From NCBI GenBank assembly GCA_964354445.1, contig CAYGZT010000005.1, positions 1 to 11,716 on the forward strand: a DNA stretch of 11,716 bases, read 5' to 3'. Positions 1-4,380 of the stretch are shown piece after piece. The translations under genes and the position numbers were made by a program. This stretch comes from CAYGZT01 sp964354445. Its GTDB lineage: Bacteria > Patescibacteriota > Minisyncoccia > UBA6257 > JAGOQP01. The notes beneath the pieces were generated by a model. That model worked only from the letters and a program-made list of their open reading frames with translations. It had not been told where the DNA came from and ran no database searches. Within the stretch, counting starts at the first letter, position 1. Each line of letters begins with the position of its first letter.

Positions 1-15
1 GGATAAGCAGCCGGT

Positions 16-45
16 TTGACAGACGCGGCGTTCTTTGGCTACAAT
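16..45 (+). promoter_or_regulatory. Promoter of the rpsP-khpA operon
   Basis: A -35 box TTGACA (16-21) and a -10 box TACAAT (40-45) are separated by 18 bp. The predicted transcription start near 52 gives a leader of about 30 nt ahead of rpsP. No Shine-Dalgarno-like sequence is seen in that leader. Confidence 0.75.
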
Positions 46-82
46 ACCTCCCACGCACCAGCAAAACTGAAAATAAAATTCT

Positions 83-490
83 ATGCTTTCAATAAAACTG
101 CGTCCCGTCGGGAAGAAGAAACAGCGTTCGTTTCGCATTGTGATTATCCAGAAACACTCAAAGCTCACGGGAGCATTTGTCGAGGACGTGGGCTGGTTCA
201 ATCCTCACACCGATCTATTCTCGGTCAGCCAGGCGCGCGTGCGTTACTGGTTGGACCAGGGAGCCCAACCGACTGATTCGGTGCACAATATCTTGGTGAA
301 AGCAAAGGTTATCGATGGTCCCAAAATTCCAGTGCACTCCACAAAAAAGAAGAAGGGCGAGGTTATCCCGCCGGTACGGGAAGCAGCACCACGGCAGGAG
401 GAAAGTGTTCGAGAAACACCGTCTCAACCCGCGACTCAGGAGGTAACTCAAGAAAGTACGGCAACTCCGGAAGCATCTCCGGACGGCTAA
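83..490 (+). CDS. rpsP: 30S ribosomal protein bS16, with acidic C-terminal tail
   Basis: Structural protein of the small ribosomal subunit, needed for 30S assembly. The first ~85 residues match bS16: a start MLSIKLRPVGKKKQRSFRIV, then a DVGWFNP segment near residues 35-41 and the typical WLDQGAQPTDSV near 56-67. At 135 aa it is longer than the usual 80-90 aa. Residues from about 88 to the end are rich in Pro, Glu, Thr, Ser and Gln and are predicted disordered. The ATG at 83 is chosen because the family motif begins there and a promoter lies at 16-45. It is the first gene of a two-gene operon with the KH protein. rimM, which often follows rpsP, is absent. Confidence 0.96.
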   Translation: MLSIKLRPVGKKKQRSFRIVIIQKHSKLTGAFVEDVGWFNPHTDLFSVSQARVRYWLDQGAQPTDSVHNILVKAKVIDGPKIPVHSTKKKKGEVIPPVREAAPRQEESVRETPSQPATQEVTQESTATPEASPDG

Positions 491-583
491 AATGCACTCT
501 AACCGGACGTGTTGTATACATAACCACTGACGTTACATGGTACTAAAGGTCGGGACAGAGCAGTAAGCCGGAAAATCTGATTC

Positions 584-901
584 ATGGGAGGATTCAAAGA
601 TCAGGAATTTCTTGAGTATCTGGCAAAATCCATTGTTGACCATCCGGAAACGGTTGAAATCAACCGCGTCATCGACGAAATGGGAGTGCTCCTGACGTTG
701 AAAGTTCACAAAGACGATATGGGGCAGGTGGTCGGCCGCAAGGGCGCAACGGCTAAAGCAATTCGGTCACTGTTGCGAATCGTGGGACTCAAGAATAACG
801 CCCGGGTCAACCTCAAAATCCTCGAACCCGAAGGCGGTATGCCGCAGGGGGCGTCGTCGGTTGATCAGACGGTTGCAGAGTTGAGCAAAGACCTTTCGTA
901 A
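584..901 (+). CDS. khpA: KH-domain RNA-binding protein (KhpA-like, YlqC family)
   Basis: Small single-KH RNA-binding protein of 105 aa; relatives are usually about 75-90 aa. The KH signature is clear: a strand ending near residue 45, then the GxxG loop as GRKG at residues 51-54, followed by a helix ATAKAIRSLL. The opening LEYLAKSIVDHPETVEI matches the family. KhpA proteins bind many RNAs, often with KhpB, and are tied to cell-wall and division control in Firmicutes; its role here is inferred. The gene lies 93 nt after rpsP and before the terminator at 909-952, the rpsP-adjacent position that is typical for this family. A C-terminal extension of about 20 residues is not recognised. No clear Shine-Dalgarno precedes the ATG, and no alternative in-frame start upstream is supported. 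Confidence 0.9.
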   Translation: MGGFKDQEFLEYLAKSIVDHPETVEINRVIDEMGVLLTLKVHKDDMGQVVGRKGATAKAIRSLLRIVGLKNNARVNLKILEPEGGMPQGASSVDQTVAELSKDLS

Positions 902-908
902 ACGTTAC

Positions 909-952
909 ACAAAACGCCGCTTCTGTGATTACGGAGAGCGGTGTTTTGTTTT
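909..952 (+). terminator. Intrinsic terminator after khpA
   Basis: Arms 909-921 and 937-949 pair over 13 bp with one G-T wobble around a 15-nt loop. The right arm runs into a T-rich tract. It closes the rpsP-khpA transcript. Confidence 0.85.
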
Positions 953-965
953 AGGCGTTTTGCGG

Positions 966-971
966 TAGAAT
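966..971 (+). promoter_or_regulatory. -10 box of trmD, probably leaderless
   Basis: TAGAAT ends seven nt before the trmD ATG at 979, so the predicted transcription start falls at or just before the start codon. The -35 region overlaps the preceding terminator and is weak (GTTTTG at 943-948, 17-bp spacing). Confidence 0.5.
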
Positions 972-978
972 AGCTGGT

Positions 979-1665
979 ATGAAGACGTTCCACGTTTTGT
1001 CGATATTTCCGGAAACAATGAAGCCGTACCTTTCGGCGTCAGTGCTCGGCAGAGCTGTCAGGCGAAAGATTATCGCCGTTCGGACGTACGATATCAGACA
1101 GTGGGCGCACGACAAGCATCGACGAGTTGATGATGTTCCGTACGGTGGCGGGCCGGGCATGGTGATGAAAATCGAGCCGATACACGAAGCGGTGGAAAGC
1201 ATAAAGTTGAAAGTGAGAAAAGCGGCGGCGCGAAATACAAAAAAACCGCGAGTACGGGTAGTACTATTCAGTACACGGGGGAAATTGTTCACTTCAGAAG
1301 AAGCAAAACTCCTCTTGCGATACGATCACCTCATCTTCATCTGCGGGCGCTACGAGGGAGTTGACGAACGGGTAGCGCGCTATGTGGCGGACGAGGAAAT
1401 TTCGGTCGGCAGTTTCGTGCTTTCGGGAGGAGAAATTCCAGCGCTTGTGGTGATTGACGCCGTGGCGCGGATGGTGAAAGGAGTATTGGGGAAACATGAA
1501 TCGCTTGAGGAGGTGAAAGGAAGTTACGCTGTCTACACCCGGCCGCCGGTCTATCGTTCCGGCGGGCGGTCTCGAAAACAATGGACAGTTCCGTCGGTCT
1601 TACTGTCGGGAAACCATGCTGACATCAAACGCTGGAGAGCTGGATATGACAGGAAAAATCTATAA
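979..1665 (+). CDS. trmD: tRNA (guanine-N1)-methyltransferase TrmD
   Basis: Methylates G37 next to the anticodon in tRNAs with G36, using S-adenosylmethionine, which prevents +1 frameshifting (EC 2.1.1.228). The SPOUT trefoil-knot motifs are all visible: DDVPYGGGPGMVMK at residues 51-64, CGRYEGVDERV at 122-132, SVGSFVLSGGEIPALVVIDA at 142-161, YTRPPV at 187-192 and LLSGNHADIKRWR at 208-220. At 228 aa it is slightly shorter than the usual 240-250 aa, with a trimmed C-terminus. The loop between VLG (169-171) and YTRP is about five residues shorter than in E. coli. A gapless alignment puts Val179 where the conserved catalytic Asp of the EDSF-type motif normally sits. The gene is monocistronic here: a -10 box just upstream implies a leaderless mRNA, and rpsB has its own promoter. 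Confidence 0.96.
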   Translation: MKTFHVLSIFPETMKPYLSASVLGRAVRRKIIAVRTYDIRQWAHDKHRRVDDVPYGGGPGMVMKIEPIHEAVESIKLKVRKAAARNTKKPRVRVVLFSTRGKLFTSEEAKLLLRYDHLIFICGRYEGVDERVARYVADEEISVGSFVLSGGEIPALVVIDAVARMVKGVLGKHESLEEVKGSYAVYTRPPVYRSGGRSRKQWTVPSVLLSGNHADIKRWRAGYDRKNL

Positions 1666-1674
1666 ACGGCTCAG

Positions 1675-1703
1675 TTGCTTTTTGGTTAGCGGTCGGCTAT
1701 ACT
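1675..1703 (+). promoter_or_regulatory. Promoter of rpsB-tsf
   Basis: TTGCTT (1675-1680) and TATACT (1698-1703) are separated by 17 bp. The predicted start near 1710 excludes a GTG at 1708 as the rpsB start and favours the ATG at 1735, which has an AGGGG Shine-Dalgarno eight nt upstream (1722-1726). Confidence 0.7.
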
Positions 1704-1734
1704 CTGGGTGCCCTTTTTGGTAGGGGCTATTTAT

Positions 1735-2484
1735 ATGGCCGAGGAAGAAAAGACAACCACCCAGACGACACTGGAAGCCGGCGTCATTACGATCGACGAG
1801 GGCGCGGCTGACAGCGATACAATCCTAGCGATGGCAAAACAAGGAGTGATGTACGGGCATAAGAAATCGCGCCGCAATCCAAACTTCCAGGAATATGTCT
1901 ACACGGTGCGCAACGGCGTTGAGGTTGTGGATCTTGTCAAGACGCTGGCGGCGATCGACGTCGTTGCCCAGTATCTTGCGAAAAACCGCGCAGATAAAAA
2001 GACCTTCATTGTTGTCGCAACGCAGCCGGCTGCCCGTGGTGCCGTCAAGCGGCTTGCTGCAGCGCTTGGCGACTGCCCCTCGGTGATGAACAAGTGGATC
2101 GGAGGGCTTTTGTCGAACTTCTCGGTGATATCCCGGCGAATCGAGTATTTCAAGAAGCGCAAGCAGGATTTTGTGTCGCAGAAGTTCGGGCACTATACAA
2201 AGAAGGAACAGCTGGGAGTGGAGCGGGAAATTATCCGGATGGAACAGAAATTCTCGGGCCTCGAGTCCCTGGCAGCAGTCCCGGACATTATGATTATCGT
2301 CGACAGTTCCTTGAAAAGTCACCGCACCGCTATTCGGGAAGCACGCATGAAGAATGTGACGCTCGTGGGCATTATTGATAACGACGACGACCCGACGGCC
2401 TTTGACTATTTCATTCCGGCCAACGACCACGGCAAGGCGTCAATCGAATGGGTTGTCGATCACATCATTGAGAAAATGTCATAG
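1735..2484 (+). CDS. rpsB: 30S ribosomal protein uS2
   Basis: Small-subunit ribosomal protein that binds late in 30S assembly and helps recruit bS1 in many bacteria. Family features are visible in order: a YGHKKSRRNPNFQEYVY stretch near the N-terminus, MNKWIGGLLSNFSVI, a long helical insert, VPDIMIIVDSS, and the C-terminal IDNDDDPTAFDYFIPANDHGKASI. At 249 aa it has normal length. The N-terminus is acidic and threonine-rich (MAEEEKTTTQTT). The ATG at 1735 was chosen because of its Shine-Dalgarno and the mapped promoter; an in-frame GTG at 1708 would add nine residues but lies at the predicted transcription start. tsf follows after five nt, the conserved rpsB-tsf pair. Confidence 0.95.
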   Translation: MAEEEKTTTQTTLEAGVITIDEGAADSDTILAMAKQGVMYGHKKSRRNPNFQEYVYTVRNGVEVVDLVKTLAAIDVVAQYLAKNRADKKTFIVVATQPAARGAVKRLAAALGDCPSVMNKWIGGLLSNFSVISRRIEYFKKRKQDFVSQKFGHYTKKEQLGVEREIIRMEQKFSGLESLAAVPDIMIIVDSSLKSHRTAIREARMKNVTLVGIIDNDDDPTAFDYFIPANDHGKASIEWVVDHIIEKMS

Positions 2485-2489
2485 CGCGT

Positions 2490-2933
2490 ATGAGTTCATC
2501 GGATATCGTAGCGTTGCGGGAAGCGACGGGAGCAGGCGTGGTTGAGTGCAAGAAAGCTCTTGAAGAAGCTGGCGGCGACGTTGAAAAAGCAAAACAGCTG
2601 ATCTGGAAACGCGGCTATGCAAAAGCCGCTTCCAAAGCGCAGCGGAAAACGGGCGCAGGAATGATTGAGGCATATGTCCACAGCGACCGCATCGGCGTCA
2701 TTGTTGAGGTGCGGTGTGAAACCGATTTTGTCGCAAAAACGCCGCAGTTTCGAGAACTTGCGCACGACATCGCACTGCAGATTGCCTCTATGGATCCCGA
2801 GAGCGTTGAGGCGCTTATGGTTCAGCCGTTCATCAAGGATGAGTCGCTGGCGGTAAAGGACATTGTCGCGCGCGCCGTAGCGGTGATCGGGGAAAATATC
2901 CGCGTTGAACGATTCTGCCGCTACGAGTTGTAA
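2490..2933 (+). CDS. tsf: Elongation factor Ts, short form
   Basis: Guanine-nucleotide exchange factor that releases GDP from EF-Tu. Residues 1-40 form the UBA-like N-domain with the signature LREATGAGVVECKKAL (9-24). The EF-Tu-contacting CETDFVAKT motif is at 76-84. The protein ends with IGENIRVERFCRYEL, the normal Thermus-type terminus. At 147 aa it is much shorter than Thermus EF-Ts (about 196 aa) and about half of E. coli EF-Ts. The segment between the first core subdomain (ending near 105) and VQPFIKDES (111-119) is deleted; this segment carries the EKI-EGR helices in longer homologues. Essential contact motifs are kept, so it is probably functional. It is cotranscribed with rpsB and no Shine-Dalgarno is seen in the five-nt gap. 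Confidence 0.94.
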   Translation: MSSSDIVALREATGAGVVECKKALEEAGGDVEKAKQLIWKRGYAKAASKAQRKTGAGMIEAYVHSDRIGVIVEVRCETDFVAKTPQFRELAHDIALQIASMDPESVEALMVQPFIKDESLAVKDIVARAVAVIGENIRVERFCRYEL

Positions 2934-2969
2934 CGGAAGGCGTCTCTCACGGCCGGCGCTCAGGAAGTG

Positions 2970-2975
2970 TATAAT
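2970..2975 (+). promoter_or_regulatory. -10 box upstream of the membrane-anchored hypothetical
   Basis: A perfect TATAAT ends eight nt before the ATG at 2984, which implies a leaderless transcript. No good -35 box is seen. No other promoter was found before tRNA-Tyr, so this one may also drive that tRNA. Confidence 0.5.
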
Positions 2976-2983
2976 AAGCATAT

Positions 2984-3334
2984 ATGGGTTCTTTCATTCT
3001 GGAGATGGTCTTCTTCGTAAGCTTGGGGGTGGTTGTGTTGATGGTTGCGCGCAAACTCCCGCTGGTTGAAGGATTTGGGGAAAGAAGCCAGCGTACGCGC
3101 CGCCTGGTTCTGGTTAAGCATGAATGGATTGAGATCATCGACAGAAAACTGGTAGTGGTGCTCGAGAAGTGGCTGCGCCGCGCCAAGGTGATTCTGATGA
3201 AGCTCGATACGTTCGTGTCCCGGCACCTTGAAAAGGCAAAAGAGAAGCAGAACGGCGAAACGAACGAGCATGATATCGTCGATGAGTTGCACGAAGGAAC
3301 GGCAGAGACGGAAGAAAAGCGCCAGGAGGGGTAG
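2984..3334 (+). CDS. Hypothetical protein with N-terminal membrane anchor
   Basis: A 116-aa protein that I cannot assign to a named family. Residues 4-22 form one hydrophobic membrane segment (FILEMVFFVSLGVVVLMVA). A basic, amphipathic helical region follows (about 35-85, rich in Lys, Arg, Leu and Val). The tail from about 85 is highly charged and probably disordered, rich in Glu, Lys, His and Gln. This layout suggests a single-pass protein with a cytoplasmic helical domain. A perfect -10 box lies just upstream. The last codon (GGG, 3329-3331) and stop TAG (3332-3334) are the first nucleotides of tRNA-Tyr, so the two genes overlap by six nt on the same strand. RNase P cleavage of the tRNA 5' end would remove the stop codon. 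Confidence 0.75.
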   Translation: MGSFILEMVFFVSLGVVVLMVARKLPLVEGFGERSQRTRRLVLVKHEWIEIIDRKLVVVLEKWLRRAKVILMKLDTFVSRHLEKAKEKQNGETNEHDIVDELHEGTAETEEKRQEG

Positions 3335-3413
3335 GTAGTCCCGTAGGGGCCGGGGGCGGTCTGTAAAACCGTTGGCCACTGTGCCCGCGTGAGTTCGACT
3401 CTCACCCTACCCA
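3329..3413 (+). tRNA. tRNA-Tyr(GUA), class II
   Basis: Acceptor arms 3329-3335 and 3406-3412 pair perfectly, with discriminator A at 3413. The anticodon stem is 3356-3360/3368-3372 with a loop containing GTA (3363-3365). A long variable arm (about 3373-3388) with a GGC/GCC stem fits class II tRNA-Tyr. The T arm GTGAG/CTCAC encloses TTCGACT. CCA is not encoded (CAC follows). The 5' end overlaps the upstream stop codon by six nt. A repeat copy begins right after the discriminator. Confidence 0.93.
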
Positions 3414-3454
3414 CACTTCGACTCGCTGCGCTCGCTCAGCGTGAATATTTCGAC
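3414..3454 (-). repeat. 41-nt repeat, copy 1
   Basis: The reverse complement of this segment aligns without gaps to 4066-4106. They share GTCGA, then CTGAGCGAGCGC after a 10-nt variable spacer, GAGT, and AAGTG. It fills nearly the whole space between tRNA-Tyr (ends 3413) and the interrupted tRNA (starts 3457). CGCTG/CAGCG can form a small hairpin. It resembles REP-like intergenic palindromes. Confidence 0.7.
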
Positions 3455-3488
3455 TTGCCACCTTAGCTCAGCGGCAGAGCAACTGTTT

Positions 3489-3657
3489 TACCCCGTTAAT
3501 TCTTCAAATTACGGAGTAATTTGAGTAAAATTACAGGGTCCCATACAATCGGTTTGCCGGAGTAGCTCAATGGCAGAGCAATCGCTTTGTAAGCGAAAGG
3601 TTGGAGGTTCGACTCCTCTCTCCGGCTCACGTGTGGCAAACTCGATTGTAGAGGGAT
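3489..3657 (+). other. Structured insert in the tRNA anticodon loop
   Basis: The insert is almost fully base-paired. Hairpin H1 (3490-3539) is closed by ACCC/GGGT and has an upper stem CAAATTAC/GTAATTTG (3505-3512/3516-3523). Helix H2 encloses tRNA-Thr: CCC/GGG (3540-3542/3653-3655), TACAATCG/CGATTGTA (3544-3551/3643-3650), a one-nt bulge (3642), then GTTT/AAAC (3552-3555/3638-3641). Together with the anticodon stem extended to seven pairs (3482-3488/3658-3664), it forms a three-way junction with only 3489 and 3656-3657 unpaired. Without tRNA-Thr only about 95 nt remain, too short for a group I core. Confidence 0.6.
3556..3627 (+). tRNA. tRNA-Thr(UGU), nested in the interrupted tRNA
   Basis: A complete 72-nt cloverleaf: acceptor GCCGGAG/CTCCGGC (3556-3562/3620-3626), D arm GCTC/GAGC, anticodon loop TTTGTAA with TGT at 3588-3590, T arm GGAGG/CCTCT around TTCGACT, discriminator T at 3627. 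The outermost anticodon-stem pair is an A-A mismatch (3581/3597). CCA is not encoded (CAC follows). Flanking sequences 3544-3555 and 3638-3650 are complementary and could extend into the acceptor GCC, so they may compete with the tRNA fold. Confidence 0.9.
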
Positions 3658-3703
3658 AAACAGTAGGTCCTCGGTTCGAATCCGAGAGGTGGCTCAAAGG
3701 AAG

Positions 3704-3732
3704 TTGCAAGTCGGAAGTTAAATGTGTAGAGT
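3704..3732 (+). promoter_or_regulatory. Possible promoter of tRNA-Thr(GGU) and rpmG
   Basis: TTGCAA (3704-3709) and TAGAGT (3727-3732) are separated by 17 bp, placing a start near 3739, just before tRNA-Thr at 3745. Both boxes are imperfect. Confidence 0.4.
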
Positions 3733-3744
3733 TCTAGGACAGAC

Positions 3745-3816
3745 GCCAACGTAGCTCAGCGGCAGAGCAACTCCTTGGTAAGGAGTAGGGCGGCGGTTCA
3801 AATCCGCCCGTTGGCT
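3745..3816 (+). tRNA. tRNA-Thr(GGU)
   Basis: Acceptor GCCAACG/CGTTGGC (3745-3751/3809-3815), D arm GCTC/GAGC, anticodon stem ACTCC/GGAGT with loop TTGGTAA (anticodon 3777-3779), T arm GGCGG/CCGCC around TTCAAAT, discriminator T at 3816. CCA is not encoded. The D region is nearly identical to that of the interrupted tRNA. It lies 30 nt before rpmG and is probably cotranscribed with it. Confidence 0.95.
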
Positions 3817-3846
3817 CACGGGTTTTGAGATTTATACGACATCAGC

Positions 3847-4017
3847 ATGGCAAAATCAAAATTTTCTGAAAACTTAATACGAATAAGATGTTCCAACTGC
3901 AAACGTATCAATTACTACACCCGCAAAAACAAGAAAACGTTTGAAGGAAAGTTGGAGCTTAAGAAATATTGCAAATGGTGTCGAAAACACACCAAGCATA
4001 CCGAAGCTAAAAAATAG
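3847..4017 (+). CDS. rpmG: 50S ribosomal protein bL33
   Basis: A 56-aa zinc-ribbon ribosomal protein of the large subunit, located near the E site. The sequence starts MAKSKFSENLIRIRC and carries two CxxC pairs, CSNC at residues 15-18 and CKWC at 42-45, which fits the zinc-binding form. The YYTRKNKK segment and LELKKYCKWCRKHTKH are typical of the family. The codons are A-rich compared with neighbouring genes. A TATACG (3833-3838) ends eight nt before the ATG, so a leaderless transcript from its own -10 is possible; cotranscription with tRNA-Thr is equally plausible. No Shine-Dalgarno is seen. A terminator follows at 4024-4047. The usual downstream secE-nusG pair is missing. Confidence 0.95.
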   Translation: MAKSKFSENLIRIRCSNCKRINYYTRKNKKTFEGKLELKKYCKWCRKHTKHTEAKK

Positions 4018-4023
4018 TCAAAA

Positions 4024-4047
4024 CCCCGCTCAAGAAAGCGGGGCTTT
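4024..4047 (+). terminator. Terminator after rpmG, possibly bidirectional
   Basis: CCCCGCT (4024-4030) pairs with AGCGGGG (4037-4043) around CAAGAA, followed by CTTTGAT. On the minus strand the same stem is followed by TTTTGA, so it could also stop transcripts from tRNA-Trp. Confidence 0.75.
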
Positions 4048-4065
4048 GATACCTGCGCCGAATGA

Positions 4066-4106
4066 GTCGAGGTGCCTGCACTGAGCGAGCGCGGTGAGTT
4101 AAAGTG
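4066..4106 (+). repeat. 41-nt repeat, copy 2
   Basis: This is the inverted partner of 3414-3454, sharing GTCGA, CTGAGCGAGCGC, GAGT and AAGTG at identical spacing with a diverged 10-nt middle. It lies between the rpmG terminator and the palindrome at the tRNA-Trp 3' end. Confidence 0.7.
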
Positions 4107-4114
4107 CGGGCTGT

Positions 4115-4142
4115 GCCCGCCGAAGCTTTAGCGAAGGCGGGC
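4115..4142. repeat. Palindrome overlapping the tRNA-Trp 3' end
   Basis: GCCCGCC (4115-4121) pairs with GGCGGGC (4136-4142), with an inner GC-TTTA-GC stem. The right arm includes the discriminator and the last four acceptor bases of tRNA-Trp (minus strand). No T-run follows on either strand, so it is not a clear terminator. The CGAAGCTTTAGCGAAGG core looks like a dispersed intergenic repeat. Confidence 0.6.
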
Positions 4143-4208
4143 CCAGAGGGAATCGAACCCCCATTAACGGTTTTGGAGACCGTCGTTCTACCGTTGAACT
4201 ATGGACCC
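4138..4208 (-). tRNA. tRNA-Trp(CCA)
   Basis: Read on the minus strand: acceptor GGGTCCA (4208-4202) pairs with TGGGCCC (4145-4139) with one wobble, discriminator G at 4138. D arm GTTC/GAAC, anticodon stem ACGGT/ACCGT with loop CTCCAAA (anticodon CCA, complement of 4174-4176), T arm GGGGG/CCCTC around TTCGATT. After G73 the genome reads CCT, so CCA is not fully encoded. It is convergent with rpmG. Confidence 0.95.
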
Positions 4209-4233
4209 TATCGGAAACATTCAAGCTGATTAT

Positions 4234-4264
4234 ATTGTAGCAGGAGCACTGCGGCGATTGTCAA
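4234..4264 (-). promoter_or_regulatory. Promoter of tRNA-Trp
   Basis: On the minus strand, TTGACA (4264-4259) precedes an extended -10 TGC-TACAAT (hexamer 4239-4234) by 19 bp. The predicted start near 4227 lies about 20 nt before the tRNA 5' end. A second TATAAT overlaps at 4234-4229. Confidence 0.6.
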
Positions 4265-4297
4265 ACAATGTTGGGTGTTATACATCCACGCTCAACT

Positions 4298-4330
4298 AAA
4301 AAGAAGAGGCCCCGCGAGAAAGCCGGGGCC
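4298..4330 (-). terminator. Terminator of the minus-strand hypothetical gene
   Basis: On the minus strand a seven-bp GC stem, GGCCCCG/CGGGGCC (4330-4324/4314-4308), with a nine-nt loop is followed by TCTTCTTTTT (4307-4298). It lies about 50 nt after the stop codon of the gene at 4381-4713. Confidence 0.8.
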
Positions 4331-4380
4331 TTGAGACAGAGCAGAGAGGGGATAATCGCTACCGCGTTGTTGACTTGCCG

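Larger units (their letters stand above)
3457..3693 (+). tRNA. tRNA interrupted in the anticodon loop, with tRNA-Thr nested inside
   Basis: Two halves make one complete cloverleaf. The 5' half (3457-3488) has acceptor GCCACCT, D arm GCTC/GAGC and anticodon stem ACTGT (3482-3486). The 3' half (3658-3693) has anticodon stem ACAGT (3660-3664), T arm CTCGG/CCGAG around TTCGAAT, and acceptor AGGTGGC (3687-3693), then discriminator T. Acceptor, D, anticodon and T stems are all perfectly paired across the insert of about 167 nt. Identity is unresolved. The body (GCC start, T73, TAGCTCA-GGCAGAGCAA D region) closely resembles the two neighbouring tRNA-Thr genes. Removing the insert after U34 would leave anticodon UAU, after U33 GAU, after position 36 UAC; none reads Thr. 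It may be an intron-bearing or split-type tRNA, or a Thr(CGU)-like gene broken by insertion. CCA is not encoded. Confidence 0.75.

Noticed and set aside
515..520. Internal promoter for khpA (TATACA)
   Set aside because: No -35 box lies at a proper distance; cotranscription with rpsP is simpler.
1708..1734. GTG start at 1708 for rpsB
   Set aside because: It lies at the predicted transcription start; the ATG at 1735 has a Shine-Dalgarno.
1825..2430. Long minus-strand reading frame of 201 codons opposite rpsB
   Set aside because: It is antisense to a certain ribosomal protein gene and has no signals or recognisable motifs.
3489..3656. Group I intron in a tRNA, as in cyanobacterial tRNA-Leu(UAA)
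   Set aside because: The boundary rules could fit, but the space apart from tRNA-Thr is only about 95 nt and no catalytic core motifs are visible.
3699..3719. Short direct repeat GGAAGTT (twice) after the interrupted tRNA
   Set aside because: Seven nt repeated once is expected by chance at this scale; no further copies are nearby.
4136..4142. Terminator for tRNA-Trp formed by the palindrome 4115-4142
   Set aside because: There is no T-run on the minus strand after the stem, and the stem includes part of the mature tRNA.
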